NCBI GenBank assembly: GCA_018399855.1
Contig: JAGYNX010000019.1
Span: 1-15,603, forward strand
DNA from: Spirochaetota bacterium
GTDB taxonomy: Bacteria; Spirochaetota; UBA4802; UB4802
Length of the DNA: 15,603 bases
Direction of reading: 5' to 3'
In this document: in pieces, positions 7,128 through 14,148 of the stretch
Position numbering within the stretch: the stretch's first letter is position 1
How the letters are laid out: each line of letters starts with the position of its first letter
Notes under the pieces: model-generated
The model's database searches: none
What the model was told of the DNA's origin: nothing
Seen by the model: only the letters and a program-made list of their open reading frames with translations
Position numbers and translations under genes: made by a program

Positions 7128-7694
7128 ATGAACATCCTTTTTCGGGGAGGCAGTCCTCTCTCATATTCTGAGAGTATTCGCACATACCCCCTTATTATCG
7201 CAGAAGACACCTGCTGTCAGCATCATAATATACACACCGTCGCCCACCGGGGTGATACCACTTTTGAACTGATCTGGGATTTCGATGAAGAAATCTCACC
7301 TCTTCGCCCCCACGTTCTTGTTCTGCAATTTGGTGTAGATGACATGTTCAGGCCCGTATACCGTTCTGAATTCAAAGAGAACATGGTGCAGGCTATTCGC
7401 AGGGCCAGGCTGCAGTTTGCCCCGAAAATAATTCTCTGCACCACCCACCTGTTCAAAACACGGTATGATAACGATGCTGCAGAAATATACAACAGAACCA
7501 CCAGGGAAGTAGCAACCGACCTGAATTGCCTGTACATCCCCCTTCACCTTGTATGGATGAATCATATCTACGAAAAGGGGGTGGACGTACAAGATTTGCT
7601 TGAAGCTGATTCCCGCTTTCCATCTCAAGCCGGTCATAATCTCACCGCGGATGCGGTCATGAAAAAAATTACCGGTACGGCAATAATCAGCTGA
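7128..7694 (+). CDS. Divergent SGNH/GDSL-fold protein, catalytic residues altered
   Basis: The 188-residue protein resembles the SGNH (GDSL) hydrolase fold in layout. Block I is ILFRGGSP (3-10), with Ser9 where the nucleophile of GDS would be. Block II is HRGDTT (40-45). Block III is FGVDD (68-72), where the oxyanion Asn of GxND is replaced by Asp. Block V is DSRFPSQAGH (161-170), where the catalytic His of DxxHP is replaced by Phe164. With Asn and His missing, ordinary esterase activity is doubtful; it may be a binding protein or use other residues such as His170. There is no signal peptide and no membrane segment, so it should be cytoplasmic. No good Shine-Dalgarno site precedes the ATG. 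A GH127 gene follows 98 bp downstream on the same strand, hinting at a carbohydrate-related role. Family assignment is by pattern only. Confidence 0.65.
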   Translation: MNILFRGGSPLSYSESIRTYPLIIAEDTCCQHHNIHTVAHRGDTTFELIWDFDEEISPLRPHVLVLQFGVDDMFRPVYRSEFKENMVQAIRRARLQFAPKIILCTTHLFKTRYDNDAAEIYNRTTREVATDLNCLYIPLHLVWMNHIYEKGVDVQDLLEADSRFPSQAGHNLTADAVMKKITGTAIIS

Positions 7695-7792
7695 TGACAA
7701 TAATCTTTTCTATTGACATTTTCCATTCATTATATTAGTTACTTGTTAACAAAAGCATCTCTTACAGCATCCTGCATACCAGGCGGTCAACC

Positions 7793-9784
7793 ATGCGTGA
7801 AATATCAAGAACATACGTTGTCATAACTGATCCATTCTGGGCACACAGGCAAACACGAAACAAAACCAGTGCCCTGCCATACCAGTGGGAACAATACGAA
7901 AGAACCGGCACCATCGATAACTTCAGAATTGTTTCCGGATCCAACCAGGGTATACGCAGGGGATTCTTTTATACCGACTCTGATCTGCACAAATGGGCCG
8001 ATGCCGTATCCCGTATACTGCAGCCAGGCGATAAAGGTGATCTCGCTGAGAAACTGCGTGATTACATCGTACTTATGAAAAATGCGATGGACAGTGACGG
8101 CTACCTGTACACCTACAACCAGTTCCATTTCCCGGGCACCAGGTGGAAAAACCTTCCAATTGAGCACGAACTTTACTGCATGGGCCATTTTATTGAAGCC
8201 GGTGTCGAGCTGTATACCAGCACAAGAAGAAAGGATCTGCTGGAGCTTGTCACCATAACCGCTGACAGGATATGTGAAGATTTCGCCAATGCCGGTCCAT
8301 CACGCACACCCGGCCACCAGCAAATAGAACTTGCACTGATAAAGTTATACAGGATTACCAACAATGAAAGGTATCTAACTACAGCACAACGATTTATCGA
8401 AAAGCGTGGACACATGCATTTTCCTGGAATTGCTCTTTTACGATCATTTATATCTCATTCACGAAGATCTTCCATTGTAAGTAAACAGAACGCCGGTACC
8501 GATGAATCCGGTGCCGGATTCGATTTCAGTGAGACATTTCAATCGGTTGAACCGCCATTTATCGGCCTGAGATCATTTCTGTCCTTTTTTTCGGGTAAAT
8601 ACCAGCAGCAGCATGCACCATTGAGAAAGCAGTTAATTCCTGAAGGACATTCCGTGCGCTGGGCCTATTATATGACCGCTGCTGCCATGCTGTACCGCGA
8701 AAATAATGACAACACCATCCTGGATGCCATACGCGTAGCCTGGGAAAAATGCGTGGACACGAAGATGTACGTGACAGGCGGCATCGGTTCACTGCCAGTA
8801 ATCGAGGGTTTTGGAAAACCATATGAACTTCCCGACGACTTTGCCTATTGCGAGACATGCGCCGCCATTGGTAATATCTTTTTCAACCACGAAATGCTGC
8901 ATGCCACACGTGATACCCGCTACGCTGACCTGGTAGAATGGCAATTATACAACGCAGCATCAGTGGGAATTTCTCTTGAAGGAAATGCCTATTTCTACCG
9001 AAACCCCATGAAATCTGACGGCACTCTTCAACGGCATCCCTGGTTTAATACTGCCTGCTGTCCATCAAATATATCAAGGCTGTGGGCTGATATCGGATCC
9101 TATATTTACTCCGCAGATGAGAATGATATTTGGATTAACCAGTATATATCAAGCACTACCGGTATTATTGAAAAAGGGATCAGCCTGTCGATAAAATCGG
9201 AATTTCCCTGGGAAGGAAACGTTTTTATTGAAGCTGCCAGTAACAGCAACAGGGAAATCAGGCTTCATCTAAGGATACCTTCATGGTCAGGTGAAGCCGT
9301 AATAAAAGTAAACGGAAAAGAGATGTACAGGGAAAACCGGGACAGTGAAGATTCCTTCGGGCTTTCTTTTTTCAACAGGAGCACCTGGTTTACCGTGGGC
9401 ATACCTGCTCTTAAAACAATACAGGTAGAGTGCAGTTTCCCCATGGTTGTAGAAACGATACACCCACATAAAAAGGTAACCGGCAAAGGTGATAAAGCGG
9501 CTTTCTACAGGGGACCTCTTGTCTACTGCTTCGAATCGGTGGATAACCCTGCCATACATCCGGACACTGTTCGCATTCAACCGGATACAATTCACTATCA
9601 CTATAACCCGGACCTTATGGGTGGCACCGGCACCATTGGGCTTACAAATGAAAACAATGAATGGTTCAGGCTTATACCATATTTTTTATGGGGAAACAGG
9701 GGCCCCTCAAAAATGAGAGTGTGGCTGCCCAACCCCTATAATTCAAGTTCAACATCGCTCAAAGGAAATGCCGCGCATGAGTGA
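7793..9784 (+). CDS. GH127 (DUF1680) beta-L-arabinofuranosidase-like glycosidase
   Basis: GH127 enzymes release terminal beta-L-arabinofuranose from plant-type glycans. The 663-residue protein keeps the zinc-cysteine active site described for Bifidobacterium HypBA1: Glu354 and Cys356 in ETCAA, and Cys422-Cys423 in ACCPSN, the first of these being the expected nucleophile. Glu338 in VIEGF fits the acid/base position. Other family marks are GHQQIELALIKLYR (174-187), GHSVRWAYY (285-293), MYVTGGIG (325-332) and the C-terminal IPYFLWGNRGPSKMRVW. The segment between RG (205-206) and QQH (272-274), about 65 residues with a Ser/Gly-rich start, looks longer than usual. There is no signal peptide, so it probably acts on imported oligosaccharides. 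AGGCGG lies 6 nt before the ATG. Its 3' end overlaps the converging reductase gene by 49 bp. Related families (GH142, GH146) are possible alternatives. Confidence 0.9.
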   Translation: MREISRTYVVITDPFWAHRQTRNKTSALPYQWEQYERTGTIDNFRIVSGSNQGIRRGFFYTDSDLHKWADAVSRILQPGDKGDLAEKLRDYIVLMKNAMDSDGYLYTYNQFHFPGTRWKNLPIEHELYCMGHFIEAGVELYTSTRRKDLLELVTITADRICEDFANAGPSRTPGHQQIELALIKLYRITNNERYLTTAQRFIEKRGHMHFPGIALLRSFISHSRRSSIVSKQNAGTDESGAGFDFSETFQSVEPPFIGLRSFLSFFSGKYQQQHAPLRKQLIPEGHSVRWAYYMTAAAMLYRENNDNTILDAIRVAWEKCVDTKMYVTGGIGSLPVIEGFGKPYELPDDFAYCETCAAIGNIFFNHEMLHATRDTRYADLVEWQLYNAASVGISLEGNAYFYRNPMKSDGTLQRHPWFNTACCPSNISRLWADIGSYIYSADENDIWINQYISSTTGIIEKGISLSIKSEFPWEGNVFIEAASNSNREIRLHLRIPSWSGEAVIKVNGKEMYRENRDSEDSFGLSFFNRSTWFTVGIPALKTIQVECSFPMVVETIHPHKKVTGKGDKAAFYRGPLVYCFESVDNPAIHPDTVRIQPDTIHYHYNPDLMGGTGTIGLTNENNEWFRLIPYFLWGNRGPSKMRVWLPNPYNSSSTSLKGNAAHE

Positions 9785-10893
9785 ATATACCCGTATTTTC
9801 TATCAGATTTTCTAAGCAGTACTCCTTCGGGCTGAAATACATTTCCCGAAACAAGTTTCACCCTGCACAAACTGCACTCACCAGAGCGGCAGAGTGACGG
9901 CACTCTCAAACCGTTCAGTTCAAGTGTTTTGAGAATAGAATTCCCCGCCTTTCCCTTGAATACACCCCGGTCTATTACGGTTATTTCGAACTCCTGTTCA
10001 TTCTTAATTGTTTCAGGCCATCCCGGATAAGCGGTTATATTATCCGGCATACCATACATCTCGGTTCGTATTTTTTTCAAAGGGATATCAAGGCTCTCGA
10101 GTTCACCCCTGCAAAAATCATACATAGCGGGAGGTCCGCACATGAAAAAAGTTTTATCGTCTAGCGCGCCTATCCTGCTTGTAATCAGCTCAGCGGTGAT
10201 GAGTCCCGTTTCACAGTTAATTGTGCTTCCCGGTTTCTCAATAACCGGTATATACTGAATGGTATCGCTTTGATTACTGATATCAACAAGTTCATCATGA
10301 AACAGTATATCTTCATCATTCCTGTTTCCATAAAACAGGTACACTTCCCGTTTCAGTCTTCGATCAGTTACCTGGCGCAGCATGGACATGAAAGGAGTAA
10401 TTCCGCTGCCACCGGCAACATAGACATGCTTGTTGTCATGAATTAATGGATTATACACAAAATTACCGGATGGCGGTGAGGATTGTATTTTGTCCCCCGG
10501 CTTCAATTCGTCTACCAGGTAACCTGATATCAAGCCGTCTGCTATTCGACGCACCGTTATATCATAATAAGCCAGCTGATCCGGTGATGATGAAATACTG
10601 TAAGGCCTTGTAGTACGCACGTTGTCTTTTTCAACAATAACCGTGATGTACTGTCCTGCCTGGAATGGCGGCAAGTAACCGTTTTCTGATACTAAACGAA
10701 TTGTTTTTGAGGACGGGGTCTCCTCAATTACTCGAGATACTACAAGATCAAGCATCGGGGGATGCAGCCTTTCAACATATTGATCAACATCATCACCGGG
10801 TATAGAATAATCGAATCCGAATTTTCTTGATATGGCGATTTCATCGCGTATTTCGTTATAACCGTCAAGTTCACGAAGTATTTTCTCATCCAT
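9736..10893 (-). CDS. FAD/NAD(P)H-dependent reductase with C-terminal 2Fe-2S ferredoxin domain
   Basis: This 385-residue electron-transfer flavoprotein moves electrons between NAD(P)H and a partner through FAD and a plant-type 2Fe-2S cluster. An N-terminal extension of about 45 residues of unknown role is followed by the flavin domain with RPYSISSSP (97-104), the nucleotide domain with AGGSGITPFMSML (160-172) and CGPPAMYDF (252-260), and the ferredoxin domain with Cys335, Cys340, Cys343 and Cys373 in the CX4CX2C...C pattern. The architecture matches phenol-hydroxylase-reductase and PaaE/Hcr-type proteins. It starts by TAATG overlap with the upstream flavoprotein gene, with GGGGAGG just before, so the two are translationally coupled. 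The upstream flavoprotein is the obvious redox partner, but this is inferred from gene order. Its last 16 codons overlap the GH127 gene on the other strand. Confidence 0.92.
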   Translation of the reverse strand: MDEKILRELDGYNEIRDEIAISRKFGFDYSIPGDDVDQYVERLHPPMLDLVVSRVIEETPSSKTIRLVSENGYLPPFQAGQYITVIVEKDNVRTTRPYSISSSPDQLAYYDITVRRIADGLISGYLVDELKPGDKIQSSPPSGNFVYNPLIHDNKHVYVAGGSGITPFMSMLRQVTDRRLKREVYLFYGNRNDEDILFHDELVDISNQSDTIQYIPVIEKPGSTINCETGLITAELITSRIGALDDKTFFMCGPPAMYDFCRGELESLDIPLKKIRTEMYGMPDNITAYPGWPETIKNEQEFEITVIDRGVFKGKAGNSILKTLELNGLRVPSLCRSGECSLCRVKLVSGNVFQPEGVLLRKSDRKYGYIHSCAAFPLSDVELEL

Positions 10894-12398
10894 TACGCAA
10901 CCTCCCCTGACCTCATTTCTTTGAGTATGGCCCTTGCTGACGATGCCCCGGAAGTGAGGGTGGGCTGAAATCCTCCCGAATCATACCATGCTCCGCAGCA
11001 GTACAATCCCTTCACCGGTGGCTTTGGTGACACGAAAAGGTTTGAGTCCTTAACATGCTGATCAAATCCGTAGGCTCCTCCACCTGGATGTCCAAGATAT
11101 CTCATATGGGTAACGGGTGTGGCGATTTCCATTTCTTCGATATGACTGGTAATTCCGGGATAGGTCTTTTCAGCTCTTTTCAATAATATATCAGCACAAC
11201 GATATTTTTCTTCGGCATACCTGTGGGGATCAACACGCAACCATGGTTCGGCGTATTTGAGGGTAACGATTGCCGCCTGTGAAGTACCCGGTGGTGAAAA
11301 TTCCGGATCAGCAACATCATAACAGCTCATTATCATCGAACTGTTATCAACATCTCTTAACTTAGCCTGCTGAAAATCTCTTTCAATATCGGAAGAGGCA
11401 CATAAAAAGCTTGTCTCACTGTTTATGCCAAGTTCTTCCGGTTCAGCATCGAACCCCGCATATATGGTAAAGAATGAAGGACCAATTGTACTACCTTTCA
11501 TCTGCTTTTTTAAGACGTCAGGGGTATTATCTTTTCCAAGCATATTCACATATGTAGAAATTGCCGATGCATTTGATATGACATACCGTGATGTTATTTC
11601 CTCACCGGATTCAGTGACCACGCCTGCAACCGCATCCTTCTGCATTAATATCTTTTCAACACGGGTGTTAAAAAGTGACTTTCCCCCATGTGACTGAAAC
11701 TGGTTAAGCAACGCACTGGATAATGCCTGCGAACCGCCTTTTATATGGAATGGCTTGAACTCGAGGTATGAAAAAAGAAGTGCTGCCATGTCACTGAAGG
11801 ACAGCAGTCGTGGTGGAAGCCCCATATACGTCCAGTACATTGACAGTGCCATTTGAAGTCGGGGATCTTTAATGAACATATCCATAACTGTTTGTGTATT
11901 AGTAAGGGCGTATTTGAAATACATTGGATATTTTTCCCGTGAAATTGCAGGATCATTCATGTAAAAAGCGCCTATTACTTCGGTAAAGAATTTATACACA
12001 AAATCGATATATTCTCGTATACCTTCTTTCTCGGATGGAAATTGTTTTTGCAGAATTTTCACCATTTCATTTTTATCAGCCGGAAGTGTAACATCAATTT
12101 CTCCCGGCAGCACAACCCTGTACAGGTCTTCCATCTGAACAAATTCCAGCTGATCAAGAACCCCGAGGCCATCCAGTATGCCGCGAAGGGGGCCCGGCCG
12201 CTCCGTGGTACCCATACCGCTTAACTGGTGCAGGGCCACTTCGAACTCGAACCTTCCCCTGCAAAAGCTGGTGGCACACCCTCCCGGGATATTATGTTTT
12301 TCCAGCAACAGGGTTCGTATCCCCTTTCTTGCAAGATACGCGGCTGCCGATAATCCCGCGTTTCCGGCACCTATAACCGTTACATCATAATCAGGCAT
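10893..12398 (-). CDS. CrtI/retinol-saturase-family FAD-dependent oxidoreductase
   Basis: This family comprises phytoene desaturases, carotenoid oxidases/isomerases and retinol saturases, which add or remove hydrogens on isoprenoid or related lipid substrates. The 501-residue protein has the N-terminal dinucleotide fold VIGAGNAGLSAAAYL (8-22) with Glu33 for the FAD ribose, the IPGGCATSF segment (37-45), and the C-terminal FAD-contacting GLYCCGAWYDSGGFQPTL (464-481). I chose the ATG at 12398 because GGAGGTG sits just 4-5 nt upstream; the open frame runs 12 codons further without a ribosome site. No other carotenoid gene is visible, so carotenoid desaturation is not supported. The coupled reductase suggests that reduction of a double bond using NAD(P)H electrons is at least as likely. 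Substrate unknown. Confidence 0.88.
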   Translation of the reverse strand: MPDYDVTVIGAGNAGLSAAAYLARKGIRTLLLEKHNIPGGCATSFCRGRFEFEVALHQLSGMGTTERPGPLRGILDGLGVLDQLEFVQMEDLYRVVLPGEIDVTLPADKNEMVKILQKQFPSEKEGIREYIDFVYKFFTEVIGAFYMNDPAISREKYPMYFKYALTNTQTVMDMFIKDPRLQMALSMYWTYMGLPPRLLSFSDMAALLFSYLEFKPFHIKGGSQALSSALLNQFQSHGGKSLFNTRVEKILMQKDAVAGVVTESGEEITSRYVISNASAISTYVNMLGKDNTPDVLKKQMKGSTIGPSFFTIYAGFDAEPEELGINSETSFLCASSDIERDFQQAKLRDVDNSSMIMSCYDVADPEFSPPGTSQAAIVTLKYAEPWLRVDPHRYAEEKYRCADILLKRAEKTYPGITSHIEEMEIATPVTHMRYLGHPGGGAYGFDQHVKDSNLFVSPKPPVKGLYCCGAWYDSGGFQPTLTSGASSARAILKEMRSGEVA

Positions 12399-12444
12399 AT
12401 ACACCTCCGATGTATGAAAACGAAATCTTAACAATAACAGCGTT

Positions 12445-12473
12445 ATGTTATGATACAGGAAAGTTTACGTCAA
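12445..12473 (-). promoter_or_regulatory. Predicted promoter of the flavoprotein-reductase operon
   Basis: On the minus strand TTGACG (12473-12468, five of six), a 17-bp spacer and TAACAT (12450-12445, four of six) predict a start near 12437 and a leader of about 39 nt that ends in the GGAGGTG ribosome site. ATAAC-AGC-GTTAT (12434-12446), a short inverted repeat, covers the -10/start region and could be an operator. The promoter gives the two-gene operon its own transcription, separate from citrate synthase upstream. Confidence 0.55.
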
Positions 12474-12524
12474 TATTTATTTTATATTTTTCAGAAAGAT
12501 GTTATTAGGGTAAAAGAGGAATAA

Positions 12525-12537
12525 AACAGGACCTGTT
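12525..12537. repeat. 13-bp palindrome upstream of the flavoprotein operon
   Basis: AACAGG-A-CCTGTT is a perfect inverted repeat with a single central base. It is centred about 60 bp upstream of the predicted -35 box at 12468-12473, a position compatible with an activator site. It occurs once, so it may be chance. Confidence 0.35.
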
Positions 12538-12571
12538 GTGATTTGATTCTGCTATTGATTGCAAGTTGTTT

Positions 12572-12612
12572 ATCACGTATACAAACCTGGAATACGCGTC
12601 TGTATACGTGAT
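12572..12612 (-). repeat. Stem-loop just after the citrate synthase stop
   Basis: ATCACGTATACA (12572-12583) and TGTATACGTGAT (12601-12612) are perfect 12-bp inverted copies around a 17-nt loop. On the minus strand the stem begins 11 nt after the citrate synthase stop codon. It is followed by AAACAAC rather than a U-run, so it is not a standard intrinsic terminator. It could stabilise the mRNA 3' end or assist factor-dependent termination. It could instead be a protein-binding site. Confidence 0.6.
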
Positions 12613-12623
12613 TGGGTATATAT

Positions 12624-13973
12624 TTACATCCTTTCATTCAGGGGCTGATATTCCCTGTATTCATCATATAGAGAAGAGACGTAGGCAGGACGTATGATCT
12701 TGGCCTGAACAATTTGCTCGATCCTGTGGGCCGACCAGCCTACTACCCTGGCCATGGCAAAAATGGGTGTATACAGTTCCATGGGAATGCCCATCATTTT
12801 ATATATCAAACCTGAATAGAAATCCACGTTTGGAGAAACCAGCGTTCCCTTTCTTTCCTTCACCAGTTCAGCAGCCACTTTTGCCACCCTGTCAAAGAGA
12901 TACAGCTCTTTCAGGTTTTTATGGGCCCGCGCGTATTCCTCGGCTTTCTCTCTGAATAGAATTGCCCTTGGATCAGACAGTGTATATACCGCGTGTCCCA
13001 TGCCGTATATCTTTCCACTACCATCACCGGTTCTCTTTTCCATCACATCAACCAGGTATGATCTTATCGCGTCTTCATCTTCCCAGTTACTGATATGATT
13101 CTTCAGGTCTTTCATCATCTTCATCACAGATTCATTTGCACCCCCATGAAGATGACCGCTCAATGAGGCTATTCCGGCGCAAATAGCCATGTACGTATTA
13201 GCTCCGCTGGAAGATACCGTTCTCACGGTAAAGGTGGAGTTATTACCACCACCATGTTCGGCATGCAGCATAAGGGCCAGGTCAAACAGCATTGCCTCCT
13301 GCTTTGTTGGACGTTTGCCACGAATCATGTAAAGAAAGTTTTCCGATCCACTCAGTTCTGGATCAGGCTTCAATATGCTGAGATCACTTCCTTTTCTGAA
13401 TCGTAATACATTATAATTATAGGCAACAATTAATGGGAATTTCGCGATAAGGTTTATACACTGCTTACTTACATACCTGATATCTGTAGAATCGGGATTT
13501 CTATCACATCGGCTGAGATGTGATACTACAGAATGCAGTGCGTACATCTGGTTATAGTTCACTCCTTCTGCCATGAGAATGCTTCTTTCGGTTCTGGTAA
13601 AAGTTCTTCTTTCAGCAATAGCGTTATCAAAACTTTCAAGGTCATTAGCAGCGGGAAGTTCTCCTGCAAGCAAGAGATAGGTAACTTCATTAAATCCAAA
13701 CCGGCCTTCGTTCTGTATATTCCTTACAAGTTCAGCCACATCATAACCGCAATAATACAGTCGACCATCAGCAGGCTGAACTATATAGTTGCCATCAGGC
13801 TGCATTATCTTATCATATCCAACCACCATACCCTTGGCGGTGATTCCAACTACCACACCTGATCCATCAGTATTTCTCAACCCAAGCTTGATATTCTTTT
13901 CCTTGATCATCTCAGGAGGTACATAATCATGTGACAGGGCCAGATCTTCAATTTTTTGTAATATGTTTTCCAT
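12624..13973 (-). CDS. gltA: Citrate synthase (possibly 2-methylcitrate synthase)
   Basis: Citrate synthase joins acetyl-CoA and oxaloacetate to citrate, the entry step of the TCA cycle or of an incomplete biosynthetic branch. The 449-residue protein is of the long type seen in many anaerobes, with an N-terminal region of about 60 residues before the core. The catalytic triad is visible as His276 in GHLHGGANE, His327 in GMGHAVY, and Asp384 in NVDFYSG. LHAEHGGGNNSTFTVR (236-251) and YTLSDPRA (330-337) are further signatures. AGAGG lies 5 nt before the ATG. The sequence cannot separate citrate from 2-methylcitrate synthase, but no prpB or prpD neighbour is present, which favours citrate synthase. 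A stem-loop follows the stop, and a promoter with direct repeats precedes the gene. Confidence 0.94.
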   Translation of the reverse strand: MENILQKIEDLALSHDYVPPEMIKEKNIKLGLRNTDGSGVVVGITAKGMVVGYDKIMQPDGNYIVQPADGRLYYCGYDVAELVRNIQNEGRFGFNEVTYLLLAGELPAANDLESFDNAIAERRTFTRTERSILMAEGVNYNQMYALHSVVSHLSRCDRNPDSTDIRYVSKQCINLIAKFPLIVAYNYNVLRFRKGSDLSILKPDPELSGSENFLYMIRGKRPTKQEAMLFDLALMLHAEHGGGNNSTFTVRTVSSSGANTYMAICAGIASLSGHLHGGANESVMKMMKDLKNHISNWEDEDAIRSYLVDVMEKRTGDGSGKIYGMGHAVYTLSDPRAILFREKAEEYARAHKNLKELYLFDRVAKVAAELVKERKGTLVSPNVDFYSGLIYKMMGIPMELYTPIFAMARVVGWSAHRIEQIVQAKIIRPAYVSSLYDEYREYQPLNERM

Positions 13974-13991
13974 AGTGACCTCTACTTTTCA

Positions 13992-14019
13992 TTTATAATG
14001 CCAACAACATGAATAACAA
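13992..14019 (-). promoter_or_regulatory. Candidate promoter of citrate synthase
   Basis: On the minus strand TTGTTA (14019-14014), 16 bp and TATAAA (13997-13992, five of six) predict a start near 13985 and a very short leader that still includes AGAGG. A perfect TATAAT at 14029-14024 is an alternative -10. It has no good -35, but one copy of the ATACATGAAGTA repeat covers that position, as expected for an activator-dependent promoter. Which of the two is used cannot be told from sequence. Confidence 0.4.
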
Positions 14020-14043
14020 CTAAATTATAATTTACCGGATAAT

Positions 14044-14102
14044 TACTTCATGTATCATATAACAGGGTTAAATTTATCGGAGTGTATTCCTACTTCATGT
14101 AT
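14044..14102. repeat. Two direct repeats in the rluA-family/citrate synthase spacer
   Basis: TACTTCATGTAT occurs identically at 14044-14055 and 14091-14102, a 47-bp period (about 4.5 helical turns). In citrate synthase orientation it reads ATACATGAAGTA. The proximal copy overlaps the -35 position of the TATAAT at 14029-14024. An exact 12-mer repeated within 60 bp of spacer suggests a pair of regulator sites, although the region is AT-rich. Confidence 0.45.
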
Positions 14103-14148
14103 ATATTAAGTAACTATAGCACCTGTGATACATTTATTACATAATTAT

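Noticed and set aside
7713..7741. TTGACA at 7713-7718 as a promoter for the GH127 gene
   Set aside because: At 16-18 bp spacing no hexamer resembles TATAAT; the nearby TATATT leaves only a 12-bp spacer. Cotranscription with the SGNH gene is as likely.
10893..12398. Carotenoid biosynthesis function (phytoene desaturase)
   Set aside because: Family similarity alone does not support it: there is no crtB, crtE or other carotenoid gene, and a coupled reductase is not typical of CrtI.
12399..12434. Twelve-codon N-terminal extension of the flavoprotein gene
   Set aside because: GGAGGTG directly precedes the ATG at 12398, the dinucleotide fold begins right after it, and the predicted transcription start is near 12437.
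12624..13973. 2-methylcitrate cycle gene
   Set aside because: No prpB, prpD or acn-type neighbour is present, so citrate synthase is the simpler call.
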